Source: Pseudoscleropodium purum
Lineage: Eukaryota > Streptophyta > Bryopsida > Hypnales > Brachytheciaceae
DNA length: 64,000 bases
Assembly (NCBI GenBank): GCA_963969395.1
Contig: OZ017799.1
Coordinates: 7,876,501-7,940,500, forward strand
Reading direction: 5' to 3'
Shown in pieces: positions 46,001 to 57,592 of the stretch (the stretch's first letter is position 1; every line of letters starts with the position of its first letter). A program made the position numbers and the translations under genes. The notes beneath the pieces were generated by a model. It was not told the origin of the DNA and did not search any database. It saw only the letters and a program-made list of their open reading frames with translations.

Positions 46001-49000
46001 GGAAAGAGTAGGATGTACGCTGAGACAGAAAGACTTAAAAAGCTACCTTTATCAGAAGGGGTTACTGAGTCCTCTTGGCTTGTTGAAGGAATAGGACACA
46101 TAGCAAGTACACTAGGAGGTTCGGCTTCCATACCATGAAGCCACTGAAATACAGAACATATCATCCCACCCGAACCCTAGGGTCAGAACTAAATATATCT
46201 GCTTCGATGAAAATGAAATTAAGTGTCCCATGTAATTCAACAAATGTTCCAGAGATACTTGAGTACCTGCAAGAGTGGCGTCTGCGGTTGACGGGTATCA
46301 AACAATATCACGTGCGTTTTTGTTGAGATACAAAACTCGTACGAACCATCGTGAGCAGCTCGTGCGAATGACAAAACAACTTCACTGGCACCTGCACGAT
46401 TCAAATAGCCTGCTGTGCGACCAACCCCTGGAATTCTTGCTACAACAGACGTATTAAAGTTTTGGACTAGATGTTCTGTACTTGTAGACGCCCCCCCGGA
46501 TTGATCTGCTGGACTACCATTCTTAACCCTGAAGTCCAGGAGAGATACTTCTCTCGACCCGGCCAATAGAAGTGTCTTTGGATGCCATGCATACTCGCAC
46601 TGCCACCACTCAAATGGATTACTGACTGGATGGGGTTTCATTCTTTTCTTTTGCATTGCTATTTTGGATCTTGGCTTGCTGATCCGTCTCGTCCGAACAG
46701 AAAATGAAGTCGACGAGTTTAATGGTTGGGGAATATTATATGATGCTTTAGCATTCAGATTATTAGTAGACCAGCCACGCTGGAGGTCAAATAAAAGAAC
46801 TTCTCCGGATTCCAGAACCACAGCTGCTTCACCTTGAATATGTTGATTCCAAGCTACCTACCAAGGAAAATTACATAAGAGTGTTAGGATACCCAAAATG
46901 ATTCTAGTTTTGAGTGACAAGGCACTCGACAATCCTCCAGTTCGAGCAGGACGCAGCAACCTACTTAAGAGGGTAGATCAAACACTAGGGACCTTGGAAT
47001 GAGATGGAGAGGTCAACTAGGGTTTGCAGTGGTGAGCTAACCGAAAGCGTCTGACTCAGCTCATAGCGATCCTGTAACACTGACAGCAAACGTCACAAGC
47101 AATAAACATGTTGCAGAGTGGGCAGGTAGGAAGGATTACATGTGACACGTATTTCCCAAAACTGGCTGCCGTGGGAAGTGCAAATTTGATCTCTGATCCC
47201 TGTAACAAGATTAAAAAAAATTATAAACCCTAAATAAGGATGTGTTTGTAAGAACAGTGACACTCCTCATTCATTAGAATTAAAGAAATCCTAAAGCAAG
47301 CATGCATGGTAGTGTCGAACTTGCTCTTGTTGAATAAAACCGTACGTGCATACTTCTGCCCAATATGGCCGTGAGATAAAAAGGCGACATCTCACCTTGC
47401 AAGAACCTCTAAAGGATATCTCAATGATAGAACAAACCCTATCGAATTCACGCTTACGTTGCAAAGCTGAATCTAGTTATTAGTACGGTTGAGTGATTCA
47501 AAGCAAAGTTGAAATCATGTAGGTAGATAAAATCCTTCCTACAACACTTGAGCCTTCATTAGTCATTAGTATAACCAAGGGATTTCACTACGAGTACCTC
47601 TTGATTTGCTTGAAGAAAATGCACATTGTACAATGAGCGCGCTGCTACCAGAAAACCACCATCAGGATCCCACGAATCTTTTCTGACTGCTGAGAGCTGC
47701 AAACGTAAGTACTCCATAAGTTTGAATGGCTGTCAAAAGAAGCTATATAATAACACCACCTCGAAATTCAAGAGTAGGAAAGATCCAGATAGTCAGAATT
47801 GAGTCGGCTATCTACTTGCTATAGAGAGCGGTCTAGTGCGAATAACTTCCCTGTTAAGCATGCCTTAATTCTGTATTTAACGGAATATTGTGCATGCTTC
47901 CTGCAGAGTATTTCATGATTCAAGGAACATACATGGCCAAGGAACCACAGGTGTGTGATAATAGCCACAATCTTACCAACAGATACGACCACCTAGATAA
48001 TGCCCATTGGCATCATAACATCTATGGCTTGCAGCGTGTATTCGTATAGCGACTAGTATGAATACCTGAAATATAGGTTGTCGCAGAGGAATAGAAGTGT
48101 TCTGTACGGAATGATGCCAGGCAGCATTGGTAGACACATGCCACTTTTTGACTGAGTCCCTAGAGCAAAGCGCACCGCCAGTGCGGTCCACGTTATTACC
48201 TGTAGGAAAAAATAACGCATAATCTCCATCTCTGCACTGGCAATACACGCACCCCGCATGAAGAACTTCAGAAACTAAAAGTGATCAAGCTACAATCACT
48301 TCAAGTCACAAGCCAGATGCACCTCAACACAGAGACATATGGCGACAGCTAATTCTGAAGGCAAACGATAAATACCTCCACAATCTGCAAGCGGTTGCCA
48401 AGAATTTGAGGACTGTAGGCACTGAAGGCCTTTCTTAATACACTGTCCTCATGAAGGTGCTCTTCCAACAAGTCTTCAGGAACGTACGCATCCCCTGGAA
48501 ATGACAGAAACTCTTCTTTTTGCTGCAATCAATCACGTTTCGAAAAGAATTCCATGAGAGCAGGGCACAATTTCAAGCACTAGCTAAGCATCAGAATATG
48601 TAGCCTCTAAACTGATACAGTGTCCTCTTGCAGGCGCTCCTCTTACAAATCTACAAGAACGTACGCACCTCCTAAGAGCGAAAAAACCTTCTCTATTTGA
48701 TGCTGCAAAGATTGTTTTGGGGGAATTGAATTCAATATAAGATAAGAACAATTTGAATCGCTAGCTGACCATTAGAATATGACGCTTCTAGGTTTCTATC
48801 GTACTATCCAATAAAAAATCATCAATTCACTGAGTTCAAAGAGTGTGCTTCGGAAACGCGGCATTTAATTCACCTCAGAAACGCTTGGCATGAAGCTTTC
48901 AAACAGCGGGAGAGGGCTACCCGTAGAGAGAAGGCGCTGCGGCATTCCATTTCCATCGAACAGCAACGGTCCCACTGCAGCACATTGAAGGAGTCAAAAG

Positions 49001-49165
49001 TCACAACACTTCATGATCGCGAAGCCAGAATGATCCTTCTCCACCAAAATTTAACCCAAATGCGGTTCGCTCACATGGAATTGCAGCGGCACCAGTGAGA
49101 AGCTGCGGAGCCGGAAACACGGAGCCGATACACCAGGGCGCTCCTCCACCCGGCCATGGCTCCAT
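43005..49165 (-). CDS. TAF1C: TAF1C-like RNA polymerase I initiation factor subunit, 14 exons, about 1101 aa
   Basis: In other organisms TAF1C is part of the SL1/TIF-IB complex that loads RNA polymerase I on rDNA promoters in the nucleolus. Exons (minus): 49045-49165, 48874-48974, 48376-48522, 48066-48236, 47598-47696, 47140-47199, 46267-46857, 46047-46143, 45313-45795, 45080-45162, 44497-44755, 43553-44332, 43267-43384, 43005-43200; all phases agree (3306 nt). Recognition rests on the N-terminal IGSVFPAPQLL and GPLLFDGNG, DPDGGFLVAA, the junction SHVAWNQHIQG, VLESGEVLLFDLQ, CEYAWHPKTLLLAGSREVSL and GKVILAASFHSGNIQAF. These follow the beta-propeller-like core of plant TAF1C (RRN6-like) proteins. 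Ser-rich linkers and a CSNC near the C terminus follow. The start was chosen at the ATG before EPWPGGG; intron 1 would be only 69 nt. A generic WD-repeat-like protein is the alternative. Confidence 0.72.
48605..48779 (-). pseudogene. Decayed tandem copy of TAF1C exon 3
   Basis: This stretch repeats 48442-48602, which covers exon 3's first part and the upstream intron. Shared blocks are AACGTACGCA, GTGTCCTC, the GCTGCAA acceptor and TCAGAATATG/TTAGAATATG. In the copy, the frame after the acceptor reaches a stop within about 20 codons, while the 48376-48522 exon stays open and in phase. It lies inside intron 2 and should be skipped. Confidence 0.75.
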
Positions 49166-49569
49166 CTCTGTGAACTCTACAAGGTGATCCAAAAGTCCCG
49201 AAAATCCCCTTCCTCTTCCACAGTACAAAGCCAATCCATCTCCGTCCTCGGCCTAAAAATGCCAGGACTGTTCTGCATCGATTCGTTTCAGGATCTGCGA
49301 TTGTAAGCACCAGGATATGGAAATCAAAACGACATGAAAATCAAAACCGCATAATAATGAATCAGATTGTCTATAAACCATGACAGCGACGTAAACTACG
49401 AAGCGTCCTTAAACCCTAAACCCTAGCAAAACCTAAAGCGCTCTGTGTGAACGGGGGTTGTCCATCGTACCCAGCTGTCTCCAGCAGTTCATTTTTTTAC
49501 TTTCTGAGAAAGTGCCAGGATGGCGATGACGGACTTAAAATTTGGCGAAGCATTGTATTTCTTCATTCA

Positions 49570-49602
<33 letters not shown>

Positions 49603-52600
49603 TTTCAATCACATGTATGCATTTTTCCATCCATTTTTGGTGATGTCATTTTTATTTTTAGTAGAAATGGAAAAAAAATTGGATTACTTTTATGTGGTGA
49701 AAAGCAGACATTTATTTTGAAAGAGTGCAATCTAACTCCATGGTGCCAAAAAAAGGGGCTTGCTCTCATAGACTGAAAATTTGCATATGCAACTTCCGAC
49801 ATCTAAGGTAGAACAACCCATCATGAGCAGAATTAGGAGTTTGTCTTGAAACCATTGCTAATTATTTAAAAAGTCCCTTACAAAGACAAATGTAAGAAAT
49901 AGTAAGAGCAATTACAATTACATTTTTTTGAGAAAGTATGAATTTGTTATAAATTTTTGAAGCGAGTTGCCCATCATGACCAAAGACAGTTTCTAAATTA
50001 TCTCCAAGTCAACAAAAAGTATATTTATAATGCTTATCTTCCTCACTCAAAGCAACCATGATATTTTTTAAGATGGCTACAATATAAAGGCCTAAAAAGT
50101 CACTTCTTGTAATGAATCAATTACACTCAAAAGGTGAAAATTCCTATTGTAGTCCATAGTCAATCCCTGACCATCATCTAAGTCAATGATTTGAAGCCCA
50201 AATTTCATTTATTGGAAAAAATAATCTTTTCAAAATTATTTGAATAAAAAATAAAATAAAAATCTTCAAAAATCTTACTATGATTAGAACTTAACACTCT
50301 AAACTTTAAAAAATAGTATGTATGATTGCAAGAAACACTTGCTAATTTAGTTGTATTTTCACAATATTCTCAAAATTTAGGATAATCTAAAATTAAAAAA
50401 TAATTTTAAAATAAAAAATCCAAACAATGTATACACATCTAAGATAATTGTATTCAAAAGAAGATAAAGCATAGAAAAAATTTCTAACTAGGAGAACCAT
50501 GAAGATGCAAAATGTCAAATAAATAGGTACTTTAAAGTTCTAGTTTGTCAAAAATAGGATTATTATTCAAATGAAATAAAAATTGGCCATTTGTAACATT
50601 TTATGGAGATGGTCATTTACCAAAAGAAGTACCAAATGAGTATTTCACATATTTCAAAATGCAAGCTAAAAGATGCTCATTTTGTAGACTTCCATACAAC
50701 ATAGAACTAGGCATTTTAAAGATGACTTAGAATTATAGTTGATAATCTACTAGAAGCCCATCCCCTTGAAATTTCAACTCCAAATTCATTTTTTGAGGCT
50801 AAAAATAATGCTACCACCTAAATTGGCAAGTGTGATATAAAATCAAGGAATATTTTTAGATAGTAAAATGTTTTTGAAATATAGACAAATATTAACAAGG
50901 AGTATCATAATCAAGAAGTACCTTACCTTTGAATCTTGAGTCTTTTGGAGGTGTAATCCAAATTTATGGCCCCAAAAATATCAACAAGCAATGTATGATA
51001 GAAAAAAGTACAATTATTTCTTGCAATTGTCTATACATAGATTAGATCCATATGATTAGATCAAGCCCTAATCAATATTCTTCAATAAAATTTGACACAC
51101 AAAATTAAAAATCATTTCTAAAATAGAATATAAATTGAATATTTGTATTATTTACAAGATTTTTTTGGAGTTAAAATTTTAAGATTATCATTATGAGAAT
51201 TTTTAGGAATTTTATTTATTTAAGTCATTTAAGTCATTTTTGAAGGTTCATTTTTGGAATTGAAGAAGTTGATGTTTTAGATTAGACATATATGCTTGAA
51301 AGTTGAACCATAGAAGATTTGCAAAGGAAAGTTTGAAAATATGTATTATACAAATATATGATAATTATCATAAGAGATTACAATTATTAAATGGTTGATA
51401 AAACAAAGATTAAATGTGCTCAAGAGAAGTTTATCTCCTATTTGAAATTTAAATGACTATTCATTTAGGGGTTAAAAGATGCTTAAGGAATTTGGATATT
51501 GTTTGATACAATAGTCAAGAAGTGTTGAATTATGTACCTAGGACTCTAGTCTCATATAGAAATTTGTTGTCAAACATTATAAACTAAATATATAATTTTA
51601 TAAAGCATCGTCAATATGATACAAAAGACTACTTTATGAATCATGGGCACAACTGTCTTTATAAATCAACAAATTTAATATTAACCAAAATCTTATAATT
51701 GTTAACAGAGATGGTCTATTAGGATAATTTGCTTCAATTTCCTTCTCTTCTAGTCACTAATAAAAACATTCTTTCTTCATACAAATTTGAATTAGTATTT
51801 GATGAATTGCAGTTAGTGACAATTATGATTTTTGTATGTTACTTTAGAAGAAACATTGATACTTAATTAAATTACATGGATAGTGACAAAGTTTGCCTTT
51901 GAAATAACTTTTCAACCATAACTCACATTAACTTGAAATTTTTACTAGAGATGGCTATTTTGAGTGTAATCACAATTCTCTATTTCTTTTTTAATTTGAA
52001 AATATTTTTCTATTTAAAATTCAATTTTGCTAATTTTATTATTAAATATTTTTTTAAAGGTCACAATACAATGAGTACTAATCCAAATGGTGCAAAATTG
52101 ACACGTCTTTCTTGCAATCATCCATTTGTACATTTCATATTATAATAATATTAATTAATTGTAATAAAAATATATAGATGCTATAGATTGTATTCAACCC
52201 TATGTCACAAGTGACTACTTTTAGTGGAATTTGAAAGAATAAAAACAATGATGTTAGTGTGTGAGTATGAAAATACAAGCGTGTGAGCCTTGAGTCTATG
52301 TATAAGTAGATATACTACAACCATTGAAGGTGCTTATAATATAAACACCTATAATATAGGTATCTATAGTATAGTTACACTATAATCATAAATTTTTTTT
52401 ATAATATAAACACTTATAATATAGGTGTATAATCTTTTAAGCTCGCGGGTTCAAACTCCTAGGCTCACATAATAGCAACACTTGAACAAAAACACTCAAT
52501 TTGTCTCCAATAATTGAAGTCAAACTATAACAAATCTAATGTATATATTGAAAGTGAGGCACTTCAATTGATTGATTGAATATTTGAATGTTCAACAAGT

Positions 52601-53234
52601 GAACATTGTCGTATAATATCTTGAACATTGAATACATTGTTCAACAAACATCCTACAAGAAAAGCATGCACCAAAACTTGTTTGTCAAAACAACCCTTGT
52701 GCAATGCAAGTAGCAATGGATTATTTTCAATTTCTATCGGTTGTGTCAATTCCAAATTGAAGAAACTTATCACCTAATAATAACAACAACAATGTTGGTC
52801 CAAACTAAACCATCTTGAATTATTAGTCTCTTGAGAGAAGTTCCACCACTCATACCTTGTTTGGGGTATAGGTAGTGAGTGAGGTTTCTCTTCCTTTGAA
52901 CATTCTTAAATGGGAAGATACAAAGACACTCGGGTTTTCCTTCTACATGAGTATGTATTGTAACAAGAATATATTTGTGTTTCAGTGACCCACAATACAT
53001 GGACAAGACTTGCATTCTGAAAGATTTCCAAGTTACAATGAAAGGAAGCTTGATTCATGGAAAGCAAAAAGGTACCTTGCCTTGAAGTTCAAGGTCAAGA
53101 ATGTTATGGTAGACTCAATGAAGAAAGCAAACTTAAGATAATTATGTACACCAACTACACCATGAAAGTATTGAGCATGAGCTTCATGACAAACTTATCT
53201 AAGAAAAGTGTGAAAACTGGCTCCCATCAACTAA
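49166..53234. other. Spacer between the TAF1C-like gene and CCS
   Basis: The first 300 bp hold the promoter and leader of the TAF1C-like gene. The rest is AT-rich with no gene. A TA run lies at 49571-49590. TTTAGGGGTTAA at 51464-51475 is a lone right end of the TTAA family. Short palindromes built on ATAATATA(A/G)(A/G)CACCTATA lie at 52335-52430. Confidence 0.45.
49411..49426. promoter_or_regulatory. Telo-box upstream of the TAF1C-like gene
   Basis: AAACCCTAAACCCTAG lies 246 bp upstream of the chosen start. It is a double plant telo-box (AAACCCTA). In plants this box is frequent in promoters of ribosomal-protein and other ribosome-biogenesis genes, which suits an RNA polymerase I factor. Function here is inferred from position only. 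Confidence 0.6.
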
Positions 53235-55308
53235 TTAAGTGTTGGCGTTGCCCTGCCAAAGCAGCGAGCCATCACAATTGCAGAGCTGCGGAGTGAGTCT
53301 GCTAGCTCGAGCACTGCGTGCGATCACCGCGGCCGCCACTCTCGTCAAGCTTGCATCCCCATTTTCATCGCCATGGCCATACAACACCACCGAGCGACCA
53401 ATAATGTCCGCCACGGTAATCTTGTCGTGGCTTGCGCTGCTTTGCACATGACCCTCTTGGTCCACCCACAACGATCCCAAGTTGCCCACTTCCACCTCAT
53501 TCGAGTTTTCCTCCTCCTGCACCTGCACAAATCCCATGGCAACTTTTTATGTACAGTACAGCATTAGCTAGCTACCTTTGAGAAAGTAATGTACGTCGCT
53601 GCAATTCTAAAGGAACTTAATTAATCTCAAGGATATGCACATAATCTCAAAATGCGATTGCCAAAAGTAGCTCAAGTTGCTAAAGGCAATGCTCAATCTA
53701 CTACAGATTCAAATTTGACCCTCTCATATTTGGAATTTTGTAGCTAAAAATATCAGGGTTGAAGTTTTGCTAATTATAGTCACATGTATTTGTGAATACT
53801 GTTCAATGGAGAGCTCTCATTTCTGTAGAGGTTGCCACCAAGCGTGGGAGATGGTGGGCATGGCCATGTTTCCATCAGTCCTGTTCTTCCTATGGTGCCC
53901 TTCTTTTTTACCTTTGATTAATCAAGATCTCACCAACCTGAAGTGTCGATGTCCGATGACATGATTCAAATAAAATCTTGATATAGAAATGGGAGAAGGG
54001 GAGCACGGTCATGTCTCCATCCTGTTATTCTAATGGTGCTCTTCTTTTTGACCATTGATTAAGCAAGATCCAACCAGCAGAGGTTGTGTCCGATGTCTTG
54101 ATTCACAGAGAGCCTCGTTACGAAAGGAACATTCCTCGCCACTGACATGTTAGTTCTCAGAACGAGTCCCTTCAATTCACAGGCAGGACATAGCCATTTT
54201 GGAAGAGGCGATGGGTTACAAGCAAGCCTTAAGAACTCTCTTCTCTACAGTTTCTATTTTGACACTCAGTTGCCGAAGATGTGCTCTCTACACAGTAGAC
54301 CACCAAAAACCATAACACCGAAACTGAGATTAGGCTAGGAAACTCAAATTTTGAGGGTGGTTGTAGAAAAAGAGTACGTACAGGGGCGACGGAGCTGGGG
54401 TAGGCAAGTGGAAAGTCGTAAGCTGGGCCAGTGCTCAAAGGGCCTTGCGTGAGGTCGCCGAATTCATGAACGCTCCAGCCATGTGCACCGGGAGCCAGGC
54501 CGTCGATTTCCACTTCAATGGCGCATTCTTGCAGAGCGTCACTCGCTTGCACGAATCGCACCACTCCGTGTACCACTGGACCTTTGAATTCCGCCACTGC
54601 CACTGTCATCGGCACACCTGCGATCCACACATTCCACCATTATCGATTATAAGCACGCATTCCAACTTGAGAACTTCCCTGAAAATCTTCGATTCTACAA
54701 GCAACGACGGAATTTGAGTAACCCACATTCTCGAACAGAAAACGGCGACGGAGGGGTTCGATCGATCGATCGATCTTACAAGCGGACGAATTATTGAATT
54801 GCTTCTCGGCACCGACGGGCACCAGATACAGTTTGCTAGGTTGCGAGGCGCCCCAAACCTCCAGAATCCGAAGGTTCGGCTGCTTCGAGAAGCTTTCTAC
54901 ATTTTCTGATGCACAAAATAACCCACTCAAATCATATCAATATACCACTGGTGTCACAATATTCGCATGCAATCGCAATCCATGGCCAATGTGATGTTCT
55001 AGCTTACCGGTTGCCGCATTCTTTATCACTCCCATTGCAGAAGCTTTCAGGAACGGAGAATCCGAAGACGTCGTCCTGTTAATCTCCCCAAAGATTCTTC
55101 CCTGCACAACCAGCACCGGTGAGCATCAATCAAGAGCTAGTCCAGCTCCTGCCAATTCAAGAATTTCATCCTACCCGAGCATGCAGTATGACAAAATTCG
55201 GCAGTATATATATGTTTCAAAAGGACTTAGTGAATGAAAGAATCTCACCGTCAAGTTGCTGGAACTCAGAGTCGAAGTGAAGACGTCCGCAACGGTTGCA
55301 AACGGCAT
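53235..55308 (-). CDS. CCS: Copper chaperone for Cu/Zn superoxide dismutase (CCS-type), 5 exons, 267 aa
   Basis: CCS proteins deliver copper to Cu/Zn SOD and form its disulfide. Exons (minus): 55249-55308, 55008-55101, 54780-54905, 54382-54617, 53235-53522; all phases agree (804 nt). The SOD-like domain 2 is clear: VAVAEFKGPVVHGVVRF, SVHEFGDLTQG, LSTG, then NLGSLWVDQEG, ITVADIIGRSVVLYG and AAAVIARSA. Domain 3 keeps the Cys-x-Cys motif in LCNCDGSLLW, the hallmark that separates CCS from SOD itself. The N-terminal ATX1-like domain is badly degraded: where MxCxxC is expected the reading is EFVVVMPFATVADV, with no cysteine pair. The start at 55308 is the first usable ATG. The frame is open a little further up (FVVV...), so a transit-peptide exon may be missing from the model. 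It is transcribed away from the Fe-SOD gene. Confidence 0.85.
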
Positions 55309-55490
55309 GACGACGACGAACTCCGGTCCCAAATTGCAAGCTTTGAGAAAGTTTGTAAATCAGTACGCCGCAAAGGAATTGCTGTCAACTGTTCGAAATA
55401 TGTCGTGGATCACGGGCTTATGTTCACATTCAGGAAAGCCATGGATGGACTCACAATGTTGTCATAACGGGTGGAAACGAAATCAAACTG

Positions 55491-55610
55491 GTACTGTAAA
55501 CGACAATTGGTACTGCAATCGGTACTACTGCAGATAGTGTACTGCCAGGTTTACTACACTGGCGTACTAGCTTATACGACATTGTACTAGGGAGGATGGA
55601 AAAATGTACT
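55491..55610. promoter_or_regulatory. Cluster of seven GTACT boxes upstream of CCS
   Basis: GTACT occurs at 55491, 55510, 55522, 55539, 55564, 55584 and 55606, all in the same orientation, 183-302 bp upstream of the CCS start. By chance one expects about one per kilobase on one strand. GTAC is the core site of SBP-domain regulators, including SPL7 and CRR1, which control copper-deficiency genes. GTACT has been reported as the copper-response motif of a moss Fe-SOD promoter. A role in copper control is an inference. Confidence 0.65.
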
Positions 55611-57291
55611 ACGCCCTATCAGTCCACAAACTCGTTGGAGTGTCGACACACACAACCTGAGTGTGTTGATCCAAGGTAGGAGGTTGAGAAAGCGCCCATC
55701 TAAGAGCTGAAATTTGAATTTGGAAAGGTGAAACTTCTTGAAATATTTTTCAGTAAATTTTCCTTGAAAGACAAATGGAATAGGCATTGAACCTAAGTCA
55801 TTTCATATTTTTTGGAGCTTTGTGGAATTAGTTAAGATTTTTTGAAGTTGAAATGGCATAGGGCTCTAAAATTGCCCACCTCCTCAAATGTACACTATTT
55901 GTACATTTTTGGTTCAACAAAAAAAACCCATATATAAATAGTGTGCATTTGAGGAGGTGTGTGATTTTAGAGCTTGAGCGCTCCTAAAACCTCCTATCTT
56001 ATTAAAGAGAATATTTTAGATTTTCTGAAAATTAATTTTCAAACTCTAAATTGCTTACACTTGGTTTTAGGAATATACAATTTGAAGCTTATGAATAAAC
56101 ACATTCTAATTATTATTAGAATATTGCAACCTTTATTTATATTGGATTTTGTTGGCAACAAAAGTAATTTTTACACATTTTAGCATGTATTTCTCAATAT
56201 TCATTCTTAAAGTATTGATCATAGGTGTATCCAAACTCACCTCTTGGCATTCATGTATATTTGGGCTAGCTAGAATTTTAGTTTGGGTGACAAATAGATA
56301 TAGGATAATTTAACTTATATAAAAGTACATTGACAATGTGAAGAAGTGGGACTCTCAATCCTATCTAAGGTATATATATTCAAAACCAATAGTAAGTGCA
56401 TCCAAAATCAAGAATATTGGTATTGTTGTTTAAAATTCAATGTCCCTACATGTAGAATCTTGATACATATTCATTTGTCATTTTTCTTATTTTATCAGTT
56501 TAAAATACATGCTTAAATGACACTACCTCTTGAAAACAAGGAATTATTAATTTTACAAAAGGCTATGTCTCTATAGCACTAATTTGCTTTTCAAGTAAAG
56601 TTTTACTCAAACATCCTCAAATGTAACTTGTCTCAATGCAAAACCCTCTCTTCCTTTGGTCAAAAGTCAACAAATTGGGCATCAAATGAATTCCTAACTA
56701 CACATTTACAAATTTCCACAACAACTTTTCATGTAAAAGTTATCCAATGTTCAAATTCCAATGTTGTGTGGGCATATGCAATTAAGGTAAAACAACCCAT
56801 CATGGTCAAATGATCCATAGCAGACACTCTGTAAGAGAGTAAGAAATGACCCCATGACAATTATTATCACTTTATGAAATTTTCGGCAACCATCAATGTT
56901 TCACTTGACACTATTGGAGTGGTTAGTGATCCCATTAGGAACACCTAGCTTTTCAGTGTAAATCATTGAAGAAAATGACTTTATTAAGGCCTTCTAAGTT
57001 AGAAAGTATTTTGACTGCTTTAGGTGAAGAAGGTGAGCATTATGAATACAAGTTTTGTTGGTTTTGAAGTAGTCTACAGATTGTTTTGGATAGAAAACTT
57101 CAAAAAATCATAGCAAATTCATACTTAAAAAAATATATATAATTTCAATTGTTGTTGCTATTTCTTACACTTGTTTGTATGTGGGGGAAATTTAAAAAAA
57201 TTCAGCCACGACATGAAGACAAACTAGCAATTCTGACCACAATGGGCTGTTTTACCTTACAGAGTGTGTCATTAGAGAGGGACTTTGGAGT
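55611..57291. other. Intergenic region between CCS and Fe-SOD
   Basis: This is the middle of the 2.28 kb between the two divergent starts. It contains MITE III copy 2 (55672-56001) and then about 1.2 kb of AT-rich DNA without a gene. Base composition changes sharply near 57370, where the GC-rich 5' region of the Fe-SOD gene begins. Confidence 0.5.
55672..56001. mobile_element. MITE family III, copy 2 (330 bp)
   Basis: The left end is AAGGTAGGAGGTTGAG and the right end is AACCTCCTATCTTA. It matches copy 1 (39391-39720) on the opposite strand at equal length, including AAGCTCTAAAA and CTTGAAATATTTTTC-like blocks. It sits between the GTACT cluster and the Fe-SOD promoter. Confidence 0.65.
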
Positions 57292-57537
57292 GTACTCCAG
57301 GAAGCTCAGCAGTACAGAGTCTTTCCAGTGTTGTCATATCATGAGCATATCGAAGTTGTACTACCTTAAGGCAGGTTCGGCAAATGATCCCGTTGGGCGT
57401 GTGCTCATCATCTTCAGCCTCCCCTTCCAGCCTCCCCCACCTCTCGTCTTTGCATTGCCTGGCCTGTGCTGCGCGCGTGCTTCACCCGAAACAACTGGAT
57501 CTCGAGCTCGCAGCTCCATTGCTCACTCGCTCGTACT
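57292..57537. promoter_or_regulatory. GTACT boxes upstream of Fe-SOD
   Basis: GTACT occurs at 57292 (inside the palindrome GGAGTGTACTCC), 57358 and 57533, plus a plain GTAC at 57312. They lie 301 to 60 bp upstream of the Fe-SOD ATG. Another GTACT lies in intron 1 at 57935. These match the box type known to mediate copper response in moss Fe-SOD promoters. Confidence 0.6.
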
Positions 57538-57592
57538 TTACTTTGTGGCGGAAATTAGATCAGTCACCTCGATCTGCGTCGACGCCGTCAGC

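Noticed and set aside
52425..52470. tRNA-like piece with GCGGGTTCAAACTCC (B-box style)
   Set aside because: No matching acceptor stem, D arm or A box upstream; the arms do not pair.
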